Assembly (NCBI RefSeq): GCF_017874215.1
Contig: NZ_JAGGLB010000054.1
Span: 1 to 48,692, forward strand
DNA: 48,692 nucleotides
Direction: 5' to 3'
Origin: Paenibacillus eucommiae
GTDB taxonomy: Bacteria > Bacillota > Bacilli > Paenibacillales > NBRC-103111
Of this stretch, positions 40,965 to 48,692 are shown in pieces (within the stretch, counting starts at the first letter, position 1; each line of letters opens with the position of its first letter). The position numbers were made by a program, and so were the translations under genes. A model generated the notes under the pieces. That model saw nothing but the letters and a program-made list of their open reading frames with translations, made no database searches and was not told the DNA's origin.

Positions 40965-41995
40965 ATCGAGCACCCTACCTTTTGTGCTGCCTTGACAATC
41001 GTCTCCCAAGTGACTTCATCAATTGGAACTCCTGACTGAAGCCGTTGTTCCTTCCTGTGGAAGTCCAGAGCACCTGGCAATGTAATTTTATCGAACCCGG
41101 GAGCCGTCGGACAGGAAAGCATATACTCGCTCAATTGATCCATCTCCTGCACGAAGCTCTCCTTGCCATAAAAAGCGTCCGGGTTAATTGCGATGAGGCA
41201 CAATCCATTCACATAATCAGCATCATCAGAAAGACTGACTCCAGCAAGCACACCACCCAAAATTTCAACTAGCAATCCCAATCCGAACCCCTTATAGCCT
41301 AATTCTGCTCCAAAAGGCAGCAAGGTACCTGCCGGGGGGCCATAGAAATCTTTAGGATCGGTACTTGGGTTGCCATTAGCATCCAAAATTCTTCCCAATG
41401 GAACGGGTTCTCCCTTGTTTTTGTACATACGCAGCCTGCCTTCCGCAATCATTGAAGTGGACATATCAAATACGAGCGGCTCCTTGCTGGTTGGGACTGC
41501 ATATGCGAACGGGTTCGTACAAAGCCTTCCTTCGCGACCACCCCATGGAGCTACGCAGTGCTCTCCCTTTGCTCCATTTACAGCTGCGAGGGCAACCATC
41601 TGTTTTTCCGCTACTTTTTGTGCGTAGGCTCCAAGCCGCCCGACATGGTGGGAGCGTCGACTGACGACGCAAGCGATATGGGAGTGCTCTGCTTTTTCAA
41701 GCAAAATATCTACCATTTTGTTCGCGCTTACAGCACCGAAATTAAGGCCGCAATCGACAACCGCCGTACTGGGAGTTTCACGAATAATTTGTATTTTGGA
41801 TCCGGGTTTTATCGATCCGCTAAAAACTTGATTCACGTATTGAGGAATTCTTATAACACCGTGCGAATCGATTCCCATTAAACTTGCTTCCACCAATTCT
41901 TCCGCTACCCATGCTGCCTCTTCAGGTGTCGCCCCGCATGCAGAAAAAACCTGTACGGTCAGTTGATATAGCTCCTGTGATGTTTTTAAAATCAT
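40958..41995 (-). CDS. Ldh2-type malate/L-lactate/ureidoglycolate dehydrogenase family protein
   Basis: 345-residue NAD(P)-dependent 2-hydroxyacid or 2-keto-acid reductase of the Ldh_2 family (PF02615), which includes malate, ureidoglycolate and 2,3-diketogulonate reductases. Recognisable blocks are LVEASLMGIDSHGVIRIPQYV (substrate-binding Ser-His-Gly), VVSRRSHHVGRLGAYAQ, EPLVFDMSTSMIAEGRL and LPFGAELGYKGFGLGLLVEILGGVLAG. AGGAGGAT precedes the ATG. It leads the two-gene operon and has a near-consensus promoter at 42066-42095 with a candidate operator. Exact substrate unknown. Confidence 0.9.
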   Translation of the reverse strand: MILKTSQELYQLTVQVFSACGATPEEAAWVAEELVEASLMGIDSHGVIRIPQYVNQVFSGSIKPGSKIQIIRETPSTAVVDCGLNFGAVSANKMVDILLEKAEHSHIACVVSRRSHHVGRLGAYAQKVAEKQMVALAAVNGAKGEHCVAPWGGREGRLCTNPFAYAVPTSKEPLVFDMSTSMIAEGRLRMYKNKGEPVPLGRILDANGNPSTDPKDFYGPPAGTLLPFGAELGYKGFGLGLLVEILGGVLAGVSLSDDADYVNGLCLIAINPDAFYGKESFVQEMDQLSEYMLSCPTAPGFDKITLPGALDFHRKEQRLQSGVPIDEVTWETIVKAAQKVGCSIC

Positions 41996-42032
41996 TGTTC
42001 ATCCTCCTGTTTTTGTAGTTATCCAAAAACGT

Positions 42033-42095
42033 TACATGTACCAAACCTGTACCTTTATAACTTACATAATATCCTAATTTCCAATGTGATGTCAA
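42033..42095 (-). promoter_or_regulatory. Dehydrogenase-aldolase promoter with tandem operator-like repeats
   Basis: On the minus strand TTGACA (42090-42095), 18 nt, TATTAT (42066-42071). Just downstream, plus-strand TACATGTACC (42033-42042) and AACCTGTACC (42044-42053) form a tandem near-repeat 11 nt apart over the expected start of transcription, a likely repressor site. Confidence 0.6.
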
Positions 42096-42153
42096 CGCAA
42101 ATAAGATAAGTACGAATTGCTGCATGTTTTTTAATTATTGGAACCTGTTTGAT

Positions 42154-42188
42154 AATAAATTCCGTCGGCTTTGCTGACGGAATTTATT
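42154..42188. terminator. Bidirectional intrinsic terminator
   Basis: Perfect 13-bp stem AATAAATTCCGTC (42154-42166) and GACGGAATTTATT (42176-42188), extended by GG/CT pairing around the loop CTTTG. It lies about 110 nt beyond the HAD gene stop on the minus strand, and its A/T-rich flanks allow action on both strands. Confidence 0.85.
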
Positions 42189-42296
42189 TACAGATCGAAA
42201 GTATTGCGATGTTATCTTACTGCAATCTATCATCAATTCTGTAAATTGATATGTAAAGAGGAGCAGCCATATGGCATACTCCTCCACTCTCGTTCA

Positions 42297-42911
42297 TTAA
42301 TCTCTAAGATATGTCATAACCTTACGAATCCACTCCCCTTCTTGATCTGCAAGCAAAGTGTGCCAACCAAGAATCTTGGCTTCTTTAAAATTCTTTTCTT
42401 GATCATCTATAAACAATACACGGCTTGTATCAATAAGATGAGTGCTCGCTGCTGCATATATTTCAGGATTCGGCTTACAACTGCCAGTTTGGCTGGATAT
42501 TGTCATGCTTTTTACATAACTTCGGACTGGGTTTATGATGTGGTCTATCCACTCAGCACGATGGTTGCTTAAAAGATGAATGTTAGCCACTTTGCTCCAT
42601 TTCGGAATTTCTTCGATGGCTGGCAAAGGCTTTATATAGGAAAGCAGCATGGCTTGGACATAATCCTTATTCAGAGAGGGGATTCGCTCGCATAGCCTAC
42701 GCCAAAACTCTTCTTCAGAAACTTTTCCAGACCATAGATCTTCTCGAATTCCCTTTTTATAATGATCAAGTTGATCAAAAGAAATTCCAGATTCAATTGA
42801 TAATTGCCGCCAAAAATGCGGAGAAAAATTAGTTGCAAGCACACCAGCCACATCAAGGATTAATTCGGGTTTTGTAGTTATTTCAGAACACCTCTTCCCA
42901 TAAAAACCCAT
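42297..42911 (-). CDS. HAD-superfamily hydrolase (epoxide-hydrolase-N/YihX-like)
   Basis: About 194-204 residues. Motif I is LILDVAGVLATN, where the second Asp of DxD is replaced by Ala, close to the DVGGVL form common in this subclass. Motif II is LLSNHRAEW, motif III CKPNPEIY, and motif IV LFIDDQEKNF. The ATG at 42911 has no ribosome site and adds about ten residues unlike the family. AAGAGGTG lies 7 nt before an ATA codon at 42879-42881, and the protein from there (TTKPELILDVAG) has the normal family start, so a rare ATA start is possible. Starts 3 nt after the preceding small gene. Substrate unknown. Confidence 0.8.
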   Translation of the reverse strand: MGFYGKRCSEITTKPELILDVAGVLATNFSPHFWRQLSIESGISFDQLDHYKKGIREDLWSGKVSEEEFWRRLCERIPSLNKDYVQAMLLSYIKPLPAIEEIPKWSKVANIHLLSNHRAEWIDHIINPVRSYVKSMTISSQTGSCKPNPEIYAAASTHLIDTSRVLFIDDQEKNFKEAKILGWHTLLADQEGEWIRKVMTYLRD

Positions 42912-42914
42912 GTT

Positions 42915-43169
42915 TTATTCATAAATTTTAGAAGCGTATAATATATCGGCAAAGACCTTCCAAGTTGGTTGGTCAGGAACCAATTGATTCGTATTAACAT
43001 AATAACTATCCATATCATTCATCCATGCTTCCATTGCTTCAAAGTATCTTTCTAGCGTTGAATTTTCCCAATCCCCAATTTGAGTATCTAAGTTATTTCT
43101 AAGTGCTGAAATAAACTTAATTAAATCTTCTTTTGACTTTACTTGTTCAACCATATCATGAAGTTGCAT
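42915..43169 (-). CDS. Small protein resembling DUF7660
   Basis: 84 residues: EDLIKFISALRNNLDTQIGDWENSTLERYFEAMEAWMNDMDSYY, then PDQPTWKVFADILYASKIYE at the C-terminus. The pattern W.N..LE.YLEA..AW and P..P.W..FA..L.A...YE is what I recall for the DUF7660 family, whose function is unknown; some members sit in immunity or toxin-antitoxin neighbourhoods. The ATG has ATGGAGAATTATA upstream. It is the first of a two-gene unit with the HAD hydrolase. Confidence 0.65.
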   Translation of the reverse strand: MQLHDMVEQVKSKEDLIKFISALRNNLDTQIGDWENSTLERYFEAMEAWMNDMDSYYVNTNQLVPDQPTWKVFADILYASKIYE

Positions 43170-43333
43170 TATAATTCTCCATTACAAAAAACAGTTGCAA
43201 TGTCCCTTCCATGCTATGTTAAAGCTATATCCTTTCAGGGGTTGGCGCTGCAACTGTGAATTGTACTCCCCAATCTTAGATTTCAAATAATTCCATAGGC
43301 CGAGTCAATTGTAATCGTGAATTTCTCATATTT

Positions 43334-43807
43334 TTACACAGTCAAGGGCAGCTTTATATAATCAATCATTTCCTCATTAACATTGTAGCTAAATCTATGA
43401 TCGACATTTTCCCCATTTAGCATAACTGGCAGAAACTCTTGAACGTTGTCTGCAATGCCAGTGTTTTTAACATTTAAAACCCAGTCTATGTCTTTCCAAT
43501 CCAATATACCCTCTGCAACATTCACAGGAGTCGAAAAATCTGTTGATGTTGGAATTGAAGATATATAGACATACATGCCTGATATTGCATCATTCAAAAT
43601 CCAAGTTACGGTCCCAACCAATTCTGGATTATCAACGCTGAGCCCAGTCTCCTCATAGACTTCCCTTATTACACTTTGCTGTGGAGTTTCACCCGCTTCA
43701 ATTTTTCCGCCTACCCCGTTCCATTTGCCCATATTTGGGGAGTAAAGACGATTTAACATTAGAATTTGATGGCCTTTTTTAATAAAACAAAGCGTATAAT
43801 TGTGCAT
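43334..43807 (-). CDS. NUDIX hydrolase (MutT/8-oxo-dGTPase-like)
   Basis: 157-residue nucleoside-diphosphate-linked hydrolase. The Nudix box is GGKIEAGETPQQSVIREVYEETGL (near residues 35-58), complete with the REVYEE metal site. The start MHNYTLCFIKKGHQILMLNRLYSPNMGKWNGVGG is typical of MutT/YtkD-type 8-oxo-dGTP diphosphatases. Substrate not proven. GGGGAAAA precedes the ATG. A GNAT gene lies 25 nt upstream on the same strand, so the two may be co-transcribed. Confidence 0.9.
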   Translation of the reverse strand: MHNYTLCFIKKGHQILMLNRLYSPNMGKWNGVGGKIEAGETPQQSVIREVYEETGLSVDNPELVGTVTWILNDAISGMYVYISSIPTSTDFSTPVNVAEGILDWKDIDWVLNVKNTGIADNVQEFLPVMLNGENVDHRFSYNVNEEMIDYIKLPLTV

Positions 43808-43832
43808 ATTTTTCCCCGTATCTCAATCGGAT

Positions 43833-44360
43833 TTAGTAGATAGAATTATTGCTAATTAACTTTTGAAATCTCATTTGAACTAATGTTTTACCTCTTTTAA
43901 TTACTCTTTCTGTTCCATCAGATTTAAAATCTAATTTCTCATAAAACTTTATCGCATCTGTATTTTCTTTAAGGACCCATAACGAGGCTCTGGAGTGACC
44001 TAATTCAAGCACTTTATCCAACACCCAGCCCATCAGATGGCTCCCGAATCCCCTCCCGGAATATTCCTTAAGCAAATATATGGCGAATATTTCTACCCAG
44101 GTTTCATCTAAATCCTTATCTTCACATTTACCGACTTCCGCATAACCAATAGTTGCTCCATCAACTCTCAGGATTGCTATTCTTTTAGCGCTAGTTTTAA
44201 GCAAATTTTGGACATGCAGAGACCGATCTTCAAGTGTCATTTTATTTAAAAAATCATCCGGCATTATTCCTCTATACGCAGCACGGTATGACTCCAAATG
44301 TACAATACTTAAATCATGGCAATCATTGATGCAAGCCCACCGTATTTCAATCTCACTCAC
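43833..44360 (-). CDS. GNAT-family N-acetyltransferase
   Basis: 175 residues from a GTG at 44360 (protein MSEIEIRWACIND...). GAAGAGGTG stands about 5 nt before that GTG; an ATG eight codons upstream has no such site. The fold shows ESYRAAYRGIMPDDFLNKM at the N-terminus, ATIGYAEVGK, the acetyl-CoA loop LLKEYSGRGFGSHLMGWVLDKVLELG and LWVLKENTDAIKFYEKLDFKSDG, all classical. The substrate is unknown. Confidence 0.87.
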   Translation of the reverse strand: MSEIEIRWACINDCHDLSIVHLESYRAAYRGIMPDDFLNKMTLEDRSLHVQNLLKTSAKRIAILRVDGATIGYAEVGKCEDKDLDETWVEIFAIYLLKEYSGRGFGSHLMGWVLDKVLELGHSRASLWVLKENTDAIKFYEKLDFKSDGTERVIKRGKTLVQMRFQKLISNNSIY

Positions 44361-44519
44361 AGAGCACCTCTTCATTTCATTCAATAACTACAGAAACAAA
44401 TTCATTCCTGGGGCTTCAGCCGGCCGCTCTAGTCCAGACATCATTTGAGTTCCAACCTGTAGATTGAAATAAATGAAAATATTCATTTTTGTCAGGAATT
44501 TCCGTGCGATAGGAAATAT

Positions 44520-45095
44520 TCAAAGCGAGCCTCCTTTATAGTAAGGGTAATCCAGCTTTTCTTGAACCTGCCGAACCACCTCATCATTCGTAAGAGATTC
44601 TATGAAATACAATCCCAGGTCGATGGAAGCGGACACGCCACCTCCCGTAAAAATGTTCCCATCTCTCACGTAACGCTCCTTAATGACTTCCTTGCAATAT
44701 GGCTCCAATAAATCGTATGCAGATGGATTCGTGGTTGCCTTTTTATCTTTCAAAAAACCTGCTGCCCCCAAAATTAATGCACCCGTACATACAGAGAGCT
44801 TATACTCCACGTCGCGTGCAGTTTGGATCCATGATATAAATTCGGTATCGTACCTAAGCTGTCTTGTAGAAAAACCTCCGGGTATAAATATGACATCATA
44901 GCCCGATAAGTCCGGATAAACGTGATTAATTTTAACAGTCAATCCCCTGTCATCCGTTATATACTCTTGGTTTGAACAGAAGTCCCACGACACATTTTCT
45001 TTTACCTTTAAAATCCCCATCCAAGTTACCGCTTCATAAAAACCAACTAAATCCAGCATAGTCATCTTGTCAAACAGAATGTAAGCCATCTTCAT
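44520..45095 (-). CDS. DJ-1/PfpI-family protein
   Basis: 191 residues from the ATG at 45095, which has GGTGAGGTG upstream; longer in-frame starts add an unrelated 43 residues. The glutamine-amidotransferase-like fold has MAYILFDKMTMLDLVGFYEAVTWM at the start, GYDVIFIPGGFSTRQL, and the nucleophile elbow SVCTGALILGAAGFLKDKKATTNPSAYDLL with the reactive Cys. The His usual in related isonitrile hydratases (ATTHW) is replaced by Asn. Relatives act as isonitrile hydratases, glyoxalases or stress chaperones. It stands alone. Confidence 0.85.
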   Translation of the reverse strand: MKMAYILFDKMTMLDLVGFYEAVTWMGILKVKENVSWDFCSNQEYITDDRGLTVKINHVYPDLSGYDVIFIPGGFSTRQLRYDTEFISWIQTARDVEYKLSVCTGALILGAAGFLKDKKATTNPSAYDLLEPYCKEVIKERYVRDGNIFTGGGVSASIDLGLYFIESLTNDEVVRQVQEKLDYPYYKGGSL

Positions 45096-45348
45096 TCCCA
45101 AGCACCTCACCCTTCTGATTTTGAAAAAAAGTACCTGATCTATGATCAAATACTTTGCCCAGGCGCACGACTTCATGACATATGAGCTCCCTCGCGGTTC
45201 TCCGCATTTACGCCAGTTGCCCATACCAGATATTTACTATATTTTATGCTGAAAGCTTTTATAAATCAATAATTTCCTTATCTCTTTTCATCAATGCATC
45301 CCCATTAGCTTTATTCGCAAGCTGCCGCGCCACTCTCAAATATACCTA

Positions 45349-46383
45349 TTAGTCCAACAAAAAAGTTGTGTGTTCGAGATATTTTTTACAATAATGATCT
45401 ATCACGAATGGCAAATCCCTTTTTAACGATTCAATCTCCTTTGGATTCTGCGAATGAAATGCAAACGTTCTTATGATGGACCAAATAAAAAAAGCTTCTA
45501 TTACGGTTCTATAATCGTCTTGCAGCGGGTGCACAGTTCCATATGTGGATACGAACACCTTTTGATTCTCAAAAGAAAGATGCATACAGGTTTCAGCCAA
45601 ATCAAATAAATAGTATCCATGGCCGCAGTTGGAAAAATCAATGGGTCGAGGATTATCTTTGTAAAAGACATAGTTAGCCTCATGAAGATCAGAATGAATA
45701 AGCCCCCAGCTGTCCCGGGACATATTTTGGCTATCAATTTCAATAGAAATTTGATCCACAGTTTCTTTTAGAGAAGAAAAATATTCATCAGCTATAAGCC
45801 CCTTTAAATTTTGTCTTAACTGCTTATAAGAAGTCATTAAATGTAGCGAATTATAGGCCGGTCTTGTGAATCTATCAGGGGCATCCCACTTTTTGGAATG
45901 TGCATGCAGATCTGCCATTAACAACGCCAGCCTTCTTGTTTCGTCACCAGTTGGTTGTCTATTAAGTAGTTCCCCATGAACCCAATGATGTAAGGTCACA
46001 AACATTTCTTCATTAAAACCATCAGCTAAGTTATCTATGTCTTCTAAATCTTCGACAGTTACCGTAGTGACTAATTCGCCCTCCCCATTTTTCACAGGAG
46101 CAGGAACGTCATGCTTTGAATCACTAGCTAAGGCTTCGAGCCAAATCAACTCTGATTCGATAAAATCTTTTGATCTACTTCCATTTGTTGAATAATGAAG
46201 TTTAATTAGATACTTTAAATCTTCATCTTTAGTTTCAACGCGAAATGTTACATTATCACTTAAACCAAGGTACACCAATTTTTCAGCAAAAATCGGGTAT
46301 TTTTCCAAGGCTTTTTTGGCAATGTTCTCATATTCCTTTTCTGAAAGCACATTGACCACTCCATCTGGAATTATTTTGACCAT
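45349..46383 (-). CDS. APH-type phosphotransferase
   Basis: 344-residue kinase-like protein. The nucleotide-binding lobe has LSDNVTFRVETKDEDLKYLIKLHYS, the catalytic loop IHSDLHEANYVFY supplies the essential Asp and Asn, and PIDFSNCGHGYYLFDLAETCMHLS is the metal-binding segment. The long helical C-terminus and HHWVHGE segment resemble the homoserine-kinase/SrkA-like group of phosphotransferases. It could act on an antibiotic, an amino acid or choline-like substrate; the sequence does not decide. The ATG lacks a strong ribosome site. Confidence 0.85.
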   Translation of the reverse strand: MVKIIPDGVVNVLSEKEYENIAKKALEKYPIFAEKLVYLGLSDNVTFRVETKDEDLKYLIKLHYSTNGSRSKDFIESELIWLEALASDSKHDVPAPVKNGEGELVTTVTVEDLEDIDNLADGFNEEMFVTLHHWVHGELLNRQPTGDETRRLALLMADLHAHSKKWDAPDRFTRPAYNSLHLMTSYKQLRQNLKGLIADEYFSSLKETVDQISIEIDSQNMSRDSWGLIHSDLHEANYVFYKDNPRPIDFSNCGHGYYLFDLAETCMHLSFENQKVFVSTYGTVHPLQDDYRTVIEAFFIWSIIRTFAFHSQNPKEIESLKRDLPFVIDHYCKKYLEHTTFLLD

Positions 46384-46510
46384 TTCATTTATACTAGCAT
46401 GATTTCGTTCAGAACAGATGTAAAAATTGGATATAACTAACTATCGTTTAAAATCACAATTATTTCCTTTAGTTGGAATTTTCATTGTGTAGGCAAGTTT
46501 ATGCTTGCGC

Positions 46511-46545
46511 AAAAAAAACTCCGCCGCATATGCCATGTGGGAGAG
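46511..46545 (-). terminator. Intrinsic terminator after the MOSC gene
   Basis: On the minus strand CTCCCACAT, loop GGCAT, ATGCGGCGGAG (one mismatch and a bulge) and a run of seven T. It lies about 40 nt beyond the MOSC stop codon. Confidence 0.7.
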
Positions 46546-46583
46546 GTTTTTGTATCAGCATTGTAGTTCCGTTGGAAGCATGG

Positions 46584-47309
46584 TCAATCCATTACATATA
46601 CTTTCTCGCCAACATGAATTTGTCCAGTCTTTTTAACCGAAGCATACACACCGAAATTTAAGTTCATCTCTTCATTTACCTTTTTTAAAAGAGAAGCATC
46701 ACGTTCCAGTGTATCTGGGTCAAGAGTAATCATAGAACACCGCTCACAATACATATCAACATGTAATTCCGCACTACCCACTGATAATCGTTTTCCTAAC
46801 CAATTGCTTTCATCCCATGCGTTATCATCTAAAGTCACCATCATATTTGCTCTAAAACGACGCTGATCTAATCTTTTTCCCCATATTGTTTCAAGTTTAC
46901 GTAAAGTTGCATCTGTAATAATCAGTATACTGCCAGTATCAACGGCCATAAGTTCAGAGCTTTGATTTTTATAGCTAACCATAGATATCTTCTTTTTGGA
47001 ATGCCTTTGCACTTCATCTAGTAAATCATAATTCCAGGCAAGAATTCGTCCATCAGGCGATGTTACGCTTACATTATCTTGTCCATTTTCAGAATCCTCG
47101 CACTCAAGTTTGGCCTTATAAGCAAGCATACTAGGGATGCTTCTAGCCGTAATAAAGCTCTCCCATCCTTCCTTTGTTTCATCTATAAAAGCATACCAGC
47201 GATCGCCATAGAAGCCATATGTCTCAATGTCGCAAGTCTCCAGGCTCTCTCCAGCAAATGACTTTATAGGGTATCTGTTTATCTCACTGATTTCACCCAC
47301 TAACTTCAA
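46584..47309 (-). CDS. MOSC-domain protein
   Basis: 241 residues. TTG start, preceded by AGGGGGATTC. An N-terminal beta-barrel domain begins KLVGEISEINRYPIKSFAGESLETCDIETYGFYGDRWYAFID, the conserved opening of MOSC_N proteins. The MOSC domain proper (about 140-240) has RRFRANMMVTLDD, the Cys of MYCERCSMITLDPDTLERD, and NFGVYASVKKTGQIHVGEKV. Relatives carry sulfur for molybdenum-cofactor enzymes or act in amidoxime reduction (YiiM, mARC-like). Specific role unknown. A terminator follows. Confidence 0.9.
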   Translation of the reverse strand: MKLVGEISEINRYPIKSFAGESLETCDIETYGFYGDRWYAFIDETKEGWESFITARSIPSMLAYKAKLECEDSENGQDNVSVTSPDGRILAWNYDLLDEVQRHSKKKISMVSYKNQSSELMAVDTGSILIITDATLRKLETIWGKRLDQRRFRANMMVTLDDNAWDESNWLGKRLSVGSAELHVDMYCERCSMITLDPDTLERDASLLKKVNEEMNLNFGVYASVKKTGQIHVGEKVYVMD

Positions 47310-47353
47310 AATGAATCCCCCTAAAATCTAATTATTCCCCACGATGACTATGG

Positions 47354-47650
47354 TCACTTGCCCCATTTTAATTTGTTCAGCTCTTCTTTTTGTTTAAAAG
47401 ATTCTTCAAGGTTTATTTGAAACACATTTGCGAGTGCAATGGTATAATACAAAACATCACTTAACTCTTCCTCAATTGAATCTTTAATATTCCCAGCCTC
47501 TTGCCGCTTGTTTTTCCTTATCACTTCTGCCAGTTCGCCTACTTCCTCTATAAGCTTATAAAAATAAGCGGAGGCGTCTGGGTTAAAATCTTTGTTTTTA
47601 ATATATTGTTGTAATTCATTCAGCGTAATATTTGATCTTAGAGAAGTCAT
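47354..47650 (-). CDS. MazG-like nucleotide pyrophosphohydrolase
   Basis: 98-residue all-alpha NTP-PPase. The metal-binding motifs are visible: KLIEEVGELAEVIRKN (EExxE) and IEEELSDVLYYTIALANVF (ExxD). Length and order suit the small single-domain MazG-like/YpjD type that hydrolyses house-cleaning nucleotides. The ATG has GAGGAAATT upstream. It begins about 45 nt upstream of the MOSC gene on the same strand, so the two may be one transcript. Confidence 0.88.
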   Translation of the reverse strand: MTSLRSNITLNELQQYIKNKDFNPDASAYFYKLIEEVGELAEVIRKNKRQEAGNIKDSIEEELSDVLYYTIALANVFQINLEESFKQKEELNKLKWGK

Positions 47651-47875
47651 AATTTCCTCACTCCAGCTACAGTTTTGGTATTTTGGAAATCACATATTGA
47701 CGCTGTTAGGTCAGACCCCATGTGATCGACTAATCTTACGTATCCTTCATTCAGTACTTTGATTAATGACAATTGAATAGATCCCCGTTTATTCCAATCG
47801 TTATAGGTTCTACAAAAAATAAGGTTTCCCTCTTTTTCGCTTTATTTGACTATCTCTAATTTATTGTTCTCATAT

Positions 47876-48258
47876 CTAGCTTATTGAGGTGAAAGGGTGC
47901 TCATTAAAGTTTTGTTGATAATATAGCCCTCCCTGGTCTATTAACTCACAATGTGTAGTCGAAATTCCGCCATAATATTTTTCACCGCTTTGCCAAACCA
48001 GTATTGAACTATTGGGGCTAGTCCGGCTAGTCCGGTTAGGACAGTAATAGAAACTGCAAACACGATACAAACTGTCCAAATAGCAATCATATTTTTTGAA
48101 ACTATGGAATCAAGTATGAATTTAAGCATCAAGGGAAGTACTAGTGTCAAAATTGAATCGATTAGACAGCACCCAAGTAGACCCAAGATATATGATGTTT
48201 TGCTTGGATTAATAAATCCAATAAGTCTTCTTAGTTCGGATTGACTTTTATTTCTCAA
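47876..48258 (-). pseudogene. ABC exporter pseudogene with a large internal deletion
   Basis: A TTG start (GGGAGAGGGG upstream) opens the first about 100 residues of an ABC exporter: LIGFINPSKTSYILGLLGCCLIDSILTLVLPLMLKFILDSIV, a second helix, and YWFGKAVKNIMAEFRLHI. It then reaches a stop. In the next frame the sequence continues as TTHCELIDQGGLYYQQNFNEHPF, which matches the very C-terminus of such exporters (the usual GTHEEL..QGGLY). Roughly 450-480 codons, covering most helices and the whole ATPase, are lost. The join lies in TACACATTGTGAG. Confidence 0.78.
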
Positions 48259-48692
48259 GGTTCAAGCCCCTCTCCCTTCATGAAATGAAACGGAGTCCTT
48301 TTGATAAATTAGTTGTTTGTCATACAGACTTTTGTAAGCACCTTCTATACTTTATTCTCAGATATTGTTATCAAACCATCTCGGTAAAATTTTATAACAT
48401 ATGTTATATGGATATTAATGGAAAGTTAACATTTTTCTTACCGACTTTAGGCTCAACCTAATAATCAGTGCTTGACAGTCAAGCTAACATTCGATGGCGG
48501 TTAAATGCTACGATAATGCCAGCTTTATAGCGGCCCGGTACTTGTCATAGCTATTTTCATATCGGCGAGGGTAACACGTGCGGTAATGGTCACCGCAGTC
48601 TAAGCTTGCCCCACTATGCTTCCAATTTTATGGAAACATCAAATATTGGAAATTAAGTTGATTTTATATAAATAAAAAATATCCAAATGAGC
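48259..48692. other. Terminal intergenic region without a recognised gene
   Basis: No open frame with a start and ribosome site was found. There is a small TTGACAGTCAA palindrome (48473-48483) and a hairpin TGCGGT...ACCGCA near 48570-48599 with no T-run. It contains the upstream region of the ABC exporter pseudogene. Nothing else could be identified. Confidence 0.5.

Noticed and set aside
42154..42188. Possible riboswitch or attenuator upstream of the dehydrogenase
   Set aside because: The perfect 13-bp stem with A/T-rich ends and its position after the HAD gene fit a plain terminator better.
47876..48079. 67-residue frame as an independent small gene
   Set aside because: Its last residues match the C-terminus of ABC exporters and the rest is out-of-frame exporter sequence, so it belongs to the pseudogene.
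48473..48483. TTGACAGTCAA read as a -35 element near the window end
   Set aside because: No -10 hexamer lies at 16-18 nt spacing and no gene follows.

Overview
The window looks like a chromosomal segment of a Paenibacillus-like member of the Bacillota. The evidence is strong AGGAGG-type ribosome binding sites with frequent TTG and GTG starts, a BceRS-BceAB peptide-resistance module, a LplB/YtcP-type sugar ABC importer with a YesM/YesN two-component pair, and a very large secreted polysaccharide lyase. I saw no rRNA, tRNA, CRISPR array, intact transposase or prophage.

Layout. (1) 0.5-6.9 kb, minus strand: a ferric-iron ABC importer (ATPase, fused permease, binding lipoprotein), then a two-component system. 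Fur-like boxes lie near both. (2) 7.0-9.3 kb, plus strand: an AI-2E family exporter and an AcuI/YhdH-type reductase. (3) 9.8-15.0 kb, minus strand: a complete Bce-type module (regulator, kinase, ATPase, permease) with a trailing lipoprotein. (4) 15.1-19.1 kb: a PPOX flavoprotein, a TerD/TerA-type two-domain protein, a lipoprotein and an unknown small protein. (5) 19.2-24.8 kb: resistance-like genes. A kinase-acetyltransferase fusion sits behind a possible leader peptide and switching hairpins. It is followed by an ANT(6)-like adenylyltransferase, a RimL-like acetyltransferase, an SRPBCC protein with a shortened ArsR head, an ASCH protein and a HAD phosphatase. (6) 24.8-39.9 kb: a polysaccharide-utilisation locus with a GntR regulator fused to a solute-binding domain, a 1970-residue heparinase II/III-like lyase, a three-gene importer and YesM/YesN. 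Shared TTTACATG sites and two cre-like boxes suggest substrate induction plus catabolite control. (7) 40.2-42.1 kb: an HpcH/HpaI aldolase and an Ldh2-type dehydrogenase, translationally coupled. (8) 42.3-48.3 kb: mostly single housekeeping or detoxification genes (HAD, DUF7660-like, NUDIX, GNAT, DJ-1/PfpI, APH, MOSC, MazG-like) and an ABC-exporter pseudogene.

The most unusual feature is a family of long intergenic hairpins, six copies in 49 kb (about 4.0, 9.3, 15.8, 17.6, 26.4 and 40.0 kb). Full units carry a short GC-rich hairpin, a 120-140 nt nested inverted repeat and a conserved tail. In two cases an array of 27-nt palindromes (ACTTTAACGATG, 5-nt loop, complement) follows. One copy has changed its stem sequence but kept the pairing. 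Another has had a roughly 105-bp MITE-like element inserted into its short hairpin. All functions are inferred from sequence patterns alone; no database search was run.
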